Source: Endothia cerciana (lineage: Eukaryota; Ascomycota; Sordariomycetes; Diaporthales; Cryphonectriaceae). From it: DNA of 64,000 nucleotides. Every line of letters starts with the position of its first letter. The stretch's first letter is position 1. The notes beneath the pieces are model-generated. The model made no database searches, had not been told where the DNA came from, and saw only the letters and a program-made list of their open reading frames with translations. A program made the translations under genes and the position numbers. This document shows positions 19,491 to 30,897 of the stretch, piece by piece. The DNA lies in assembly GCA_026119935.1 (NCBI GenBank), contig JALRMH010000041.1, positions 1 through 64,000 on the forward strand, given 5' to 3'.

Positions 19491-22194
19491 ATGAATAGAA
19501 CAGGTACGATGGCACACGACCGCCCTCCTTCGCGTCCGAGCCTGGCCCTTCCGCACCTCGTGCCCTGCAGTCGGTGGTTCTTTCGGCCGAGGGAAGAGCA
19601 TCCTGTATCAGCGGACTTGCTATGGCCCGGGGCTCTTGAGGATACTGGAGGGGATGTGGGTCGTTCTGAGGTGTGCGCGCCTCGCAGCTGGGGATTTGCG
19701 ACGGCGTGCTGCCCTCAACGACCGCTCCTGCATCCAGCCTGCTCTGAGTCGCCGCTGTGATGGAAAGGACCGTGTCTTGCAAGACGATAATCCTCGGCCC
19801 CATGCCGGAATGGCATGCGAACCGCGCTTCCCGTTGCCCGGCTCTCTCTCTCTCTCTCTCTCCGCACCTGGACGATGCAACGAGCTATGGCTAACAGGAC
19901 CTGTGTCGGTCAGGAACTGTCCCTCAGTCCCTCAGAGGGGTACCCGGCGGCTTTGGAGGAGGCCAGCAGCAGGCACAGCACACCGGAAGAGTGGGAGCAA
20001 ATAGGTTACCGAACGGGAAACTGGGTAAGGGGATAAAGGCCTCCTACACGGTGCAGTATGTGCGTGTGTGTGTCTTGCATTGAAGCTGATGCAGACCCTG
20101 CAGCTATGCCGGTAAATAATGGAACAGGCTGGGCATTTGGCGGTGTTGGTCCCATGGGCTCTGGCAGCATGCAAAATCCAACAAGGCAGCTGGGAGGGGC
20201 TGCGACTTTTGCACAAAGTCTGACTGGGTCTACACCGGCGACACCGCTCGACCTATCGTAGGTGCAACCTCACCCAGACACCTTTCCTCCAATCTTTCTT
20301 TCTCCGCCGTCGTCGCTTCCCTTCCATCTCATCGGTGTTTCCTCACTCCTCACATGTCGCCTCCCTACCGCACGTCGCTGCCGCCTTCGATCTTGTCAGC
20401 CAATTCTGGGTCTGGGTCTGGGTCTGGGTCTGGGTCTGGGTCTTGGATACCATGGGGTTCCCTAGGAGTTCCTCTAGACTTAAGTTGGTGCAGAGGAAGT
20501 CAGGGTCGCCAATGTCACCCCAACAGCAACCAGCCCCCGAGGGCAAAAAGTCTTGGTCCCAAATTGTCCAAGGCAACCAGGGCGCCCAGCCATCTCGAGG
20601 CTCTAGTGGTGACAGTCAGGCCAGCTTCGAATGGTACCGTCGACGATCCCACAACCTCATCCATCACACGTCTCCTTCGTTTCCGTTTGGCGCGTCCCAA
20701 AGCGCACCCTTATCACCTACCTAGCCTCTGCGTCTGATTATGAGCTGACTTATCGCAGCGAGTTCCCACAACTGAGCAACAACGCGCAGATGTCAGGCGC
20801 AGCTCAACCATCGATGTGGGGAGGCCAGGCGGCGAGGAACCTGAGCGGCCCGGCAAGAAATCCTAGCGTCTCCATCCCCCAACAAGCTCAACAGGACGAC
20901 ATCTACTCCCCACTGTCGCGAATCTCGTCCAGCCAGAACTCGTTCAGGTTCGGTAGCCAGGCAAGCGTGGGTCAGTCGCAGCAACATCAACCGAGCAGCG
21001 GGGAAGAGTTCCCACCCCTGAACAGGAACGGCAACGGTGAGATTGGGCAGGAGCGACATGCGAACCTGATGGCTGGTCTGGGCGGCTTTGGTTCTCAAGG
21101 TGCTGTCGTGTCGCCCCCGGCGCAGGCGAGCAGGTCTGGCAACGGCCTACTGAACGCAGTCACCGCAAGCGCGCGCACTTCTGAGGCCCGCTCGCCGGTT
21201 GGTACGCTTTCTCGCGCCCGTGGGTTTGTGTGCTCTACTGATGCATCTCCAGGCACACGGCCCTCGGATAGCATATCCTCCGTGGCGGATGATGACGTTC
21301 GACGCAAGTCTACCTTCCGCGAGGATGGCCCCGCCATCCAGGCTGTCACCGATGCCGCAGGTCCACCCGCGGAGCTGCGTAATCCTTTGGGCGCGATCGC
21401 CAACGAAGGTTCAGCCAGCAAGCCAAATGATGATCTACCTACAGACGTGTCGTCCTCCACAACACAAGATCCCCTCCCTGGCCTGTCTGAAGCCGACAAG
21501 TACGGCATCAAGGGCCTCCTAACCCTGATGTCGAGATATCCTACGTACAATGCCTTAGCCCACGGCATAAACCCCGCGGACTTTGGCTTGGATTTGAGCA
21601 GCGAAGTGTAAGTATCTCATGCCTACGACACTGGCGTTGTCTCTGGTCTAACTGGCAGTAGGCCCTTCTCTGAGCAGGCCTTCTCGCTGATTGACCACTC
21701 GCCACCCAAACCGCCACTACCCAACTTCAACCTGCCCGAGTGTTACACTGTTAGGAACACTCAGCCGATAGAACAGAAAGTGACCAACTTCACTGAGGAG
21801 ACCCTCATCTACATGTTCTACGCCAACCCGCAGGACAGGCATCAATTCCTGGCTGCTCAGCAACTGTGAGTTTGTTTCCTGTGAGTGCTCGCGACCCACG
21901 CCATTGGCTGATGCATCAGTAGCTATTTGAGGGGCTGGCGATGGCACAAGATCATGCGCATGTGGTTGACGAAGGATACCGAGATGCAGCCTGTAATGAT
22001 AGGACCAGACACCGAGCGCGGGTACTACATCGTCTGGAGCACCGACACATGGGCCCGTGAGAGGGTGAGTAGTTTTTCATGGCCTCCTGTATATTGGGGC
22101 TTCACTGCTAACCCTGGCCGTCCAGAGGGAACTCGTCCTGGTGTATCAGGATCTCGAGAGCCTGCCTGACGCGAGCAGTGCTCCCCATCCGTAG
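19491..22194 (+). CDS. NOT2: CCR4-NOT complex subunit NOT2 (CNOT2/Cdc36)
   Basis: Eight exons in the main model: 19491-19503, 19914-20024, 20104-20257, 20759-21201, 21253-21607, 21659-21865, 21920-22064 and 22126-22194 (498 aa). NOT2 is a scaffold of the CCR4-NOT deadenylation and transcription-control complex and pairs with NOT5/NOT3 through its C-terminal NOT2_3_5 domain (PF04153). The N-terminus is low-complexity but carries family landmarks: MNRTG joined across intron 1 to TVPQSLRGVPGGFGGG, then RLPNGKL, GWAFGG, FAQSL and PLDLSEFPQLS across the 501-nt intron 3. The C-terminal domain runs from about residue 300 with YGIKGLLTL, NFNLPECYTV, FTEETLIYMFY, GWRWHKIMRMWLT and GYYIVWSTDTWARER. Intron 4 (21202-21252) is 51 nt, in frame and stop-free, so its retention would still give protein. 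A candidate cassette exon lies inside intron 3. Confidence 0.9.
20405..20440. repeat. (TCTGGG)6 hexanucleotide repeat
   Basis: Six perfect TCTGGG units in the large NOT2 intron. In the frame of the candidate cassette exon they read Val-Trp repeats, which argues that any exon begins downstream of the array. Confidence 0.9.
20478..20633 (+). other. Candidate cassette exon inside NOT2 intron 3
   Basis: Between the donor at 20258 and the acceptor before 20759, a stop-free stretch in the correct frame reads SLKLVQRKSGSPMSPQQQPA and further to GDSQASFE. It is flanked by a TAG acceptor (20476-20477; alternatives end at 20465 and 20399) and a GTACCG donor at 20634. Including it keeps phase 2 on both sides and the downstream frame. 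The conserved PLDLSEFPQLS junction favours skipping as the main form. Confidence 0.35.
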
Positions 22195-23097
22195 AGACAC
22201 AATTTGGATCTCGACAGGCCCGACACCCTGCCGTTTTCCCCTGTGCCGATTGGGGCTACTGGTTACCGCGCGCTACTGCGGTATTGTTTCGTCTCCTTTT
22301 CTTGTCCCCAATGCAGTGATTTATTGGCATTTGAGGGTCTGAGGGTCAACCCCACAGGACCTCGGACGGCGTCAGTGGTCAGATGGAGGTCTCCGGGGCA
22401 TTCGGGCTGCGATCAGCTATGCGTCTGGTTTGGCGCACTCAGGCTGCCTTCGTCTGTTGCTGTTTGCGAAGAGGACTGGTATGGACTGGGAAACAAAAAA
22501 AAAACCCCCCTTCATGAACTGATGAGGGAAGTCTTGCCTCTGGGGTATCGGCAGGGGCAGTACGGCAGTACCTAATGAACGAGAGCATACATTGCAGCCT
22601 GTGACGTCTGTGGTGCATCTACCATAGCACAGGCCGTCGAGCCTTCTGTTCCCCTTCACGTAATTGGGAAACCCTAACCCTCAGCATGACGGGCGGGGGG
22701 GTGCACGGACAGTGATTGCGACTGCTGGCCCGGAAGTACCGCTACTCTTGGAGTGGCTGCGTCTGGATCACTCATACGACCAACCTAGAACTCGCAAGTC
22801 TGAACTTTACCTGAATCTACCACTTGGCTTGATTAGGCCACAGGGTATCTGGTTCATTTCTCCAACGCCTCGAATATTCTTTTTTTTTTTTTTCAACGAG
22901 ATCCGAGATTGATCCAGCAAGCCGGCGGACTGCCACCTCGCACGGGCGGGATATCTCGGACCTCCACGTGTGCCAACTGCCTGGACGGAATCACCGTCGC
23001 CCACTCTCCTCAAGTACAGTCAACAACCATCTCGAAGGGTCGCAGGCAGATCTCGGCTCCTGTCAGGGTGATACCGCGACAGACAGGGAGAATCAAG
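22195..23097. other. Spacer between NOT2 and the CUE1-like gene
   Basis: About 900 bp without a convincing gene. It contains AAACCCTAACCCT at 22669-22681 and a 15-base T run near 22880. The last 200 bp presumably hold the CUE1-like promoter and leader. Confidence 0.55.
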
Positions 23098-23616
23098 ATG
23101 GCGAACGATCAATATGGACTCCCCTCGCTGGTGGTGATCATCGTGCTCGGCGGGCTGCTCTACAAGTGGCTCTCGTCGCCGTCGCCGCCGTCGCCGGGCG
23201 CGCAGGGACGCGACTCCCTATCGCAGATGAGGCAGCGCGAGGTCGCCGTCGAGAGGATACAGCAGATGTTCCCGCAGTACGATAGGCGGACGATCCTGTG
23301 GGACCTGCAGCGGAACGGGGGCAGCATCGCGGCGACGACCGAGAAGATCCTCTCCGGGAGGATAGAGACGGTACGTTGTCTCCTCCGCGCCCCGCCCTGT
23401 CGCGCCCTTTCTTCTTTACCAAGGGAGGAGTCATGCCCGGCTTTTCACTGACTTCTGCACCCCTTGTCGCAGCCGCCCATCACATTCCAGCCCCCTCCAC
23501 CGCCGGGGTCTAACGCGGCCTCCCCGACGACGACACAGGCCACCGCCGCAAGGCCGGCCGAGAAGCCCGCGCAGCCGAACCTGATACAGAGGTACAACCT
23601 TCAGGACAAGGTACAG

Positions 23617-23657
<41 letters not shown>

Positions 23658-23817
23658 GGAGGCGGGAGAGGCGGCCGCCGAGGCGAAGAAGTGGAGCACC
23701 AACAAGGACGAGAGGCAGACGCTGCTGCAGAAGAGGCGGGACGAGATGATCCTCGCGGCGAGGCGGAAGATGGAGGCCAAGATCGCGGCCGAGAAGGACG
23801 CCGCCAGGTCCTCCTGA
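23098..23817 (+). CDS. CUE1: CUE-domain ER membrane protein, CUE1-like
   Basis: Exons are 23098-23370 and 23473-23817 (205 aa, nearly the same as yeast Cue1). CUE1 anchors and activates the E2 enzyme Ubc7 at the ER membrane for ER-associated degradation. The N-terminus is a single membrane anchor (residues 10-24, SLVVIIVLGGLLYKW). A CUE domain follows at about residues 46-90 with the conserved MFPQ and an (L)L-containing helix (TILWDLQRNGGSIAATTEKIL is the core). After the intron there is a proline-rich linker, a polyglutamine tract, and a basic amphipathic helix (WSTNKDERQTLLQKRRDEMI) in the position of the Ubc7-binding region. The intron starts GTACGT and splits between codons. Domain order and size make the assignment good, although E2 binding itself is inferred. 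Confidence 0.88.
23615..23654 (+). repeat. CAG tract encoding polyglutamine in the CUE1-like gene
   Basis: About thirteen CAG codons in frame, between the proline-rich linker and the C-terminal basic helix. A pure CAG run of this length is likely to vary between strains. Confidence 0.9.
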
Positions 23818-25303
23818 TGGGCGCTTCAGGGGGCTAGGGAGTGTCGACGGGAGCCGGTGGTGACATAGTAACACTGGAGGAGGCGGCGGCGGCGGCGGCG
23901 GCTGGAGGTTCCCGGTGCAGGCGTTTTCTCGCACCTGCATGCTTCGTTTGTTCCGTGGTTTGGACTAGGGCATAGCATTTCGGATATCAACAACTGCTCC
24001 GGCTGGTGGGGTGGAATAGTGCTCTTGGAATCTACTCAGGGGGGTGGGGTGGCATATCATGCTGTCACTTGTGGATCGTTCATTGGGTCCTAGGGGGGGG
24101 AACAAAGACTGCCGTCTACCGAGGAGGCTTCCGTGGGGTCTTGGGAAGATGGACCTCTCCGTAGAGATACCTGGAATATAGATCGTTCGACTCCAGTGGA
24201 GACTGATGACATACCTCCACCCCAAACGTGAAGTGGCTGCAATCCGGGGATACGAAATCAACGTGAGCCTTCCAGGTCTTCAACAGCCAGCGTTGTCTCC
24301 AGTCGGCGTCGGCCTTGGGGAGCTTAATGTGGCCCTGGGGGGTTGTGCCCTTCCTGCTGCGCCTCGAATATGAACCAGTCTGGGCCCGGCTTCGATCAAG
24401 ACTTTCGTTCCCCGTATCCAGAAGGCCCCGAGAGTGCCCGCTTCCATGCCACGCTTCTACTGGTCTGGAGAGGGCCAGTGGGGGCGTGACATTCGCAAGA
24501 CTACGGGGCTCAGCAGTGGCTGCCTTTGAGTAGAGTCTGAATGGCGGCAGCCCTGCCCTACGGGCTGGCATGAAGAATGCGGGCATGACGGAGGATCGGG
24601 TAGCCTCCAGAGCCTCGATCCGCTGGAGGCTTTCTCCAAGCCCGTCCTGGGGACCAGAGCGGGTCAGACCCCATTCAAGCCTGCCCTGGGCCCATCTGGC
24701 ATGAGGTCGTCCAGGGCCAGCTGCCAGGCCCACGTGGATCCCGGTCAAGCCCCGTTGAGGCTCTTGGGGGGGGGGGTGTGTGTCTCTCGGCGATGCATGT
24801 GGTGCGGGCACGGTGAGCGGTGATCGGTGATCGGGCAGATCCGGGGGGGGGGGGTGGTCTCCACTTACGGGCCCACCGTGGAGGTACAGTACCGAAGTTT
24901 AGTACGCAACTTGAAGGTACTGGTGAGCAGATAAGCCTGATAAGATAGGCCCTTGGCGCATTCACATGCTTCCCCATTACGAGGCCCTCAAGGGCCCCCA
25001 TAGAATGCAGATGCATGTGCTCTAACATAAAAAAAGGACAGGAGAAATCCTCGAGCAGGAGAAACATTCTACTTCCCACCCTATGTCCCCCGAAGCCGAG
25101 AAAGTCAGCCCGGCCGCATACCGGCCGCTGCGCATGCTACTCACTAATGAAACAAAATATCGAGGCATTTGTTGATACCTGGTTGGTGGCCCGCCTTAGG
25201 CTCGCCCAAGCGCGTACGCTTCTTTTTTCGTTATTTTCTCATCTCTCCCTATGTCCCTCCTTCCTCTCCTCGCCTTCACTGTCTCCTTGTTCTCCCGATC
25301 CAC

Positions 25304-25346
<43 letters not shown>

Positions 25347-25584
25347 TCTCTCTCTCTCTTCTCACCCCCGCGTCAGGCTTCATCCCGTATCATCGTGTCT
25401 CGAGTGGCACACTTCATGTACTCTGCATAGACCTGACACGAGCCTCAGCCTCGTCTAGGCCGTCGAGGGCTGTCTGGCACCAGTCCCTCCCCCCCGGACC
25501 TGTGACCCCTCCCGCCCTACAGAATCTCAAGGCTCAACTACCCCTTCCCCTCACGCAGGTGCTCGCCCTGCCCGCCGTGAGGCC
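23818..25584. other. Intergenic region
   Basis: About 1.8 kb without a convincing gene. It holds a GGC-rich tract at about 23881-23900, G runs near 24768 and 24842, and a compound TC/AC/TC microsatellite at about 25300-25360 in the probable leader of the next gene. A 231-codon minus-strand frame (24116-24811) lacks any recognisable domain and is not annotated as a gene. Confidence 0.5.
25301..25360. repeat. (TC)n(AC)n(TC)n compound microsatellite
   Basis: About fifteen TC units, about eight AC units and about seven TC units lie in sequence about 230-280 bp upstream of the start codon at 25585. Confidence 0.85.
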
Positions 25585-27020
25585 ATGGATCCACAAGGCA
25601 GTCATGTGCACCGCTCATCCGCACCTACTAGTCCGGATCACTACAGCCATGTGGCGATAGGGGCCATGAACGAACAACCACAGACCTTGCCCGCACCTCG
25701 ACACCAGATGTTGACCCCGTTATCTTTCGGGGCCACAGACGACGCTGCAGGCTCAAGCGCGACATCCCTCTCCGGCATCATCGATGGGCTACCAACAGCA
25801 GTGAAGAGCAGCCTTAACCCCCTGAGGACGATACGCCGTTCCGTCAGCATCAGCGGCTGGGCCTCGTACCTCTATGAGACATCCAAGAACTCCAACACCG
25901 CCATGGGTGCCACAGGGTCCCACGAGGAGTACACCGGGGCTGGCGATCACCGTCTGCTAGCCGGCACCGCCGTTGGGACCGAGGTGCACCAACGGCAGAT
26001 GAACAGCAGCCAGAGGCGGCGGAAGGCCTCCGCGACGCGCGCGCTGGCGGACCCGAGACAGCAGGGGCAGGCGTTGTCGACCGATCTGGTCGAGTACGCG
26101 GCACCGGCCCGGTCATCTAGTATTGACCGGTTCTGTGGGATGCAGGGTAAGACAGCCCCGGCTCGAGAGATTCTCCCGTGAGCGGATATTCGCACGAGGT
26201 AGGGAAGCATGCCCGCAGAGGCAACTTGACCGAACACCTGGGGATCATTAGCCATCTGAGATCGCCTTCCACCCCCAGGGCCACTGGTCTCATCTCCTGT
26301 CTGTGAAGTTAGCCGGTTTCCCGCTTGTGAGGCGTACATAACCGGCAGCTACTTCTGCGGACTGCGCTTCTCCTTTCTTTCTCCCCCGCGCGTACCCGTC
26401 CCCGGCTTTTCTGGTCGGGTCTCAGCTGATGCGCGCACGCAGGTCAGATACTGGTGAACAATGCCCTCTCGGGAAGCCGACCCCAGCGTCCGGGCCACGA
26501 CCGGGGAGAGCGCACCGCCTACGTGCAGGGCGTGGCGTGGCTCCTCGCGGCCCTGCCCCAGGACCTCGACGAGCACGAGCACGCCGAGCTGAGGCGCGCC
26601 CTGCCCGCGGGCCTGCGCCGCCGCCTGCGCGAGGACCGCCGGGAGGAGCGGATCAGGCGGCGCAGCCTCATCCACCACGCCGTCGCCACCGCCCTCGTGC
26701 GGCTGTACCTCCTGTGGGGGTGCCTGGTCGCGCTGCTGGGTCGGGCCGCCCAGCTGGACCGCGAGCACAGGGTGACCGAGCGCGCGGCCGAGTGGTCGGC
26801 GCGGCTGGCATCCGCGGTGGGCGGGGGCGTGCTGTTGCTACTCGGGGTGATTTATAACAACGGCGGGGCGAAGCTGAGCGCACGCATAGCGGGGACGATG
26901 GCGTACGTGACGAGCGAGGCGGCGAAGGGGATTCACGATGCGATGTTGGACTCATGCGTTACGTCGCAGCAGGAGGGGGAGGAGGAGGACGAGGATGATG
27001 ATGGTGATGATGATGAATGA
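25585..27020 (+). CDS. Unrecognised fungal membrane protein (two exons)
   Basis: Exons are 25585-26146 and 26443-27020, giving 379 aa. I do not recognise a named family. The first 190 residues are polar and Ser/Thr-rich, with one more ordered block NPLRTIRRSVSISGWASYLY. Across the 296-nt intron (GTAAGA...GCAG) the frame joins as DRFCGMQ-GQILVNNALSG. A helical, strongly charged region rich in Arg and Glu follows, then two hydrophobic segments (ALVRLYLLWGCLVALLG and LASAVGGGVLLLLGVIY), and a tail of Glu/Asp. The layout suggests a protein with a cytosolic N-terminal tail and a C-terminal helical hairpin in a membrane. The second exon has strongly GC-biased third positions, supporting real coding. 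Start choice is the first ATG of the frame. Function unknown. Confidence 0.65.
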
Positions 27021-27295
27021 CGGGACGGCTGCAGAGTGAGCCTGTACGAGCCTGGGGATGGGTCCCGAGCGTCAACAATAAAAACATATTGAGCGCCGGT
27101 CAGGCCCAGCACGAACCAGCCTCCTTCAACAGCCCGGGCCCACAGAAACGGACCGCGCGGGCTTTAAACATACTACAAGGTAACCCAGACACACGATCTC
27201 TGAACAGATACACCGGAGAGGAAATGCGGTCATACTATTCGAACGAGTATACGGCAGGCTCCTACCGATCATTGTATCAGACGGTAAGTCGTAGC

Positions 27296-27357
27296 CGACG
27301 TGCCTGCTGGCCGCGACGTGCCTGCTGGCCGCGACGTGCCTGCTGGCCGCGACGTGC
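27296..27357. repeat. 18-bp minisatellite, three exact copies plus part of a fourth
   Basis: The unit CGACGTGCCTGCTGGCCG occurs at 27296, 27314 and 27332, followed by a truncated unit. It is immediately followed by about seven GGTT units at 27369-27397. Confidence 0.93.
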
Positions 27358-27368
27358 GTGGCTTTCCT

Positions 27369-27397
27369 GGTTGGTTGGTTGGTTGGTTGGTTGGTTT
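27369..27397. repeat. (GGTT)n tetranucleotide array
   Basis: About seven GGTT units directly downstream of the 18-bp minisatellite. Confidence 0.9.
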
Positions 27398-28878
27398 GGA
27401 CCGGTCGACCGCAGACTGGCATGTGCTCCCATTCATAGACACGGCCCTTTGTCGTAGTGGTGTTGGCCCTTAGGCATGTTAACGTTTCTCTTTTCTATTC
27501 CCCTCGTCTCTTTTCTCCTTCCTTGTCCGCCCCCCTCCCCCCTCCCCCCCTCGAGTCATTGGCAAGGTAGGTGTTATCCCCTTCCGCAATAGGGTTCGAG
27601 GAATCAGAGGTGCTGGTCATGCGAGCAGGATCTTGTTGGATTACGAGGCCACGCACGTAGAGGTAGACTCGGTGGCCGCTGACACAGCCGGGCTGGTCCA
27701 CTGTGTTCACCGCGAGACCGGGTGTCCGGTAATACTTTCAAACGTATCAACCTGAAAGGGATTCGATTATTCGGTTTCCTCGAGGCCTTATCTTAAAGTC
27801 TCGGACGTGAAGTGGGCTTGGCAGGACTCTGGCGTCTAGTCCCGTTTGTATCCAGGATCACGTAGCACCCAAGCTGCCAGGTGCCGGAGACTGGCGTAGG
27901 TAGGTAAGTTGTGTGCTGGAATCAATCTCAATAAATACCCATAATCAGATGTTACTCGTCTCCTCGGCACTTTTACTTCCGGCGACGACCGCATGGTAAC
28001 GGGATAACATGGTAGCTCTACCATGCCGAGCCACAGACAATTGGTCCTATTCATATCTCAAGTCTGTTTCTGAATACATCGTCCCGTAGACTGCATGCTG
28101 TGGTGGGACGTCTGCCTGAGCTCTGGTCCCCACGATGAGGGAGACATGAAGAGATAACGCCAATAGGTCCACGGACTATAGCATTCCTTTATCCAATGAC
28201 GAGCAACGCTGTGTTCCTTTCCCTGCATTTCTTTCCTTCCGGCTTGGAAGGGGGAGGAGGTTCTCACCCCGTCCCTGGCTAGCCACCGCAGCCTTGCGAC
28301 TGTGGCCATGTCAGCTGCAGTCTCACCCCTTCTCAGCCTTGATGCCCTTGACGCGTTCAATCCCGGGCAGGTGACCACAGAGCTACCCAGGCAGTATTTT
28401 GCGCGTAATTATATGCGTAGCACCTCAACATACAAGACAGGGCGGATGAGGGAGGAGACTGAGATATAGGGGTGAATCGTGTATATGTAAAGATGCACCG
28501 TCTCAAAGAAAACGGGCTAGGGATGAGATCTGGGGTCTGCAGGCTGGCTGGCTTATCGCGCGATAGGACAGGATTTTCGAAGGGGGGGCTCCACCTAAAA
28601 CTTCCGTGCTAGCGTGTCGCCCCCCCCCCCCCCGGCCCCAAAACTTTCGATTCGACCCTGGGCTTTGCGGAAAGCTGGTGGTGAACCCAGGAAAACTCTT
28701 ACCACAGACGCGACGGACGCCTGCTTCTTGTCCAGGACCGACCACCGACCACCGACCACCAACAACCAATTCTTGTCCAGTCCAGCTTGCTAGCTGGCTG
28801 CCGGCTGTTCCCATCGTCCCATTCCAGCCCCTGAGCGCCCTTCCCTTCGTCCCCTTCTTCCCCTCAGTCCGCGTCAAG

Positions 28879-30897
28879 ATGCTCAAGAGACAGCTCTTGC
28901 GACAGGCTCGGGCGTGTCGCGCCGTGCGGCCCTCCTCGTCACCCCTCTCCATCCTCACACCTGGCGCCGCCTCAAGGCCGTCTGCAACAACATGTAGGCC
29001 AGCCGTCCTGGCGGCCTCGGTCGGCCGCCAGATCACTGCGCGGGCCTATTCGAGCGCCGCCGCCGAGGCCCCCAGCCAGGACGCTGCAGGCCCGTCTGGC
29101 CTGATCACCCGCTTCCGGGACCTGTCGTCGCTCGGCGTACACGAGAACATCCTCCGCGCCATCGTCGACGATATGCAGTATGAGGACATGACAGAGGTCC
29201 AGTCCATGAGCATCAACCCGGCCCTGCAGGGCAAGGACATGTACGTGATGCGCGCCCGTGGCCCTGCTTCAACCCCTCCCCTCCCCTCCCCTCCCCTCCC
29301 CTCCCCCTTCTTTCCTCCCCACGCCCAGTACTGACCACGACCCGCCCACAGCGTCGCCCAGGCCAGGACCGGTACTGGCAAGACCCTTGGCTTCCTCCTC
29401 CCGACCATCCAGAGAATCATCCGGGCCGACCCGCAGCTTGCAACACGCGGTGGTCCCAGGGCCAAGTCCGACGACATCCGCGCCATCATCATCTCGCCGA
29501 CCAGGGAGCTGGCGGAACAGATCGGGGCCGAGGCCAGGAAGCTCTGCCGCCACACCGGTGTCATCGTCCAGACGGCCGTAGGTGGCATGAACAAGAACAT
29601 GATGTTGCGCAAGACCAGGTTCGAGGGCTGCCATCTCCTGGTCGGCACCCCTGGCCGCCTCAACGACCTCCTCGGCGACGAGCACAGCGGGATCGACGCC
29701 CCCAACCTGTCCGCCCTCGTGCTTGACGAGGCCGACCGCATGCTCGATGTCGGCTTCGACCGTGAGCTGCGGGAGATTGTCCGCATGCTGCCGAACCGCA
29801 GGGAGCAGCCCCGCCAGACGCTCCTCTTCTCCGCCACCATTCCCAAGGACGTCGTGTCGCTGGCGAGGACATACGTCGACGCGAGCAACTTCCAGTTCGT
29901 ACAGACCATCAGTGCCGATGAGGCCCCTACCCACGAGAAGGTACCGCAGCACATCGTCCCGGTGCCGGGCTTCGAGCACTTCATCCCCACCTTCTTGGAG
30001 ATCGTCGAGAGGGCCCAGGCGGGCGAGCACGGGCCCGAGCCCTTCAAGGCCATCGCCTTCTTCAACAACACGGTCACCGTCCAGATGTTCAACGAGCTCT
30101 TCAGCTACCTCCCGCGGTACATGAGGTCGCTGCCCCCGACCTTTGCCATACACTCCGGCCTGGACCAGAGGCAGCGCACCAGGGCTGCCGAGGACTTCCG
30201 AAGGGCGCAGTCCGGCATCCTCATCTCCTCAGATGTCACAGCCAGGGGCATGGACTTCCCTGGCGTTACGCACGTCCTCCAGTTTGGCGTCCCCCCGGAG
30301 CGCGACCAGTACATCCACCGACTGGGCCGGACCGGTCGGGCAAACAAGTCAGGCCAGGGCTGGCTGATCGTGCGGAAGGACGAGATCCCTAGCGCACGAA
30401 GAGTCCTGCCCGGGCTGCCCATCAAGCGCAACGACACCATCCGGTCCGCAACAGTCGACACCCAGGACACCGACAGGGAGGCCCTGCCCCCGCAGTTCCG
30501 CTACGTCTCGGATGCCATGCGGCGCGTCTCGCCATACAAGATCGAGGAGACATATATCCGTTTCGCCGCCGACAAGAGGCGGGACGTTCTCGAGAGCAGC
30601 GTGGCCGCGGCCAACCACTGGGTCCAGTCCCAGGCCGGCCTGCGCGAGGTGCCTTCGATCCCGCCCAACATCCTCAGGGGTGTGCCGGGCCTCGATCGGA
30701 TCCCGGGTGTCAAGATCGGCATTGACCGCCGGAGGGGCGGCGGCGGCGACAGGGATGGCCGGGGTGGCGGCTTCGGCGGTCGGGGTGGCGGCTTCGGCGG
30801 CCGCGGGCCTCGGAACAGCGGAGACGCTTTCGAGTCCATGTCGAGGGGCCGCGCCCGCGATGACCGCCCCTCGCGGGGACAGCGTGCGGCTTTCTAG
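28879..30897 (+). CDS. MSS116: Mitochondrial DEAD-box RNA helicase, MSS116-like
   Basis: Exons are 28879-29240 and 29352-30897 (635 aa). The N-terminus is rich in Arg, Ala and Ser with almost no acidic residues (MLKRQLLRQARACRAVRPSS), as expected for a mitochondrial presequence. The helicase core shows motif I ARTGTGKT (residues 125-132, formed just after the intron junction GKDI-VAQ), PTRELAEQ (Ia), TPGRL (Ib), DEAD at residues 246-249 (II), SAT (III), ARGMDFPGVTHV (V) and HRLGRTGR (VI). The C-terminus carries a basic Gly/Arg-rich tail with RGGGFGGRGG repeats, typical of MSS116 and Neurospora CYT-19. These proteins chaperone mitochondrial RNA folding, including group I and II intron splicing and translation. 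The 111-nt intron starts GTACGT and contains CCCCT repeats. Confidence 0.93.

Larger units (their letters stand above)
27021..28878. other. Intergenic region with minisatellite
   Basis: About 1.86 kb without a gene I can support. It contains the 18-bp minisatellite and GGTT array at 27296-27397, a C run near 28620-28633, and the presumed leader of the helicase gene (CCACCGA triplicate at about 28737-28760). Confidence 0.55.

Noticed and set aside
24116..24811. 231-codon minus-strand open frame
   Set aside because: No domain, no neighbouring exon with consistent phase, and Pro/Arg/Ser-rich composition typical of chance frames in GC-rich DNA. A real orphan gene cannot be fully excluded.
27585..27620. 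Possible tRNA B box (GGTTCGAGGAATC)
   Set aside because: Does not fit the B-box consensus fully and no A box or acceptor stem can be paired.
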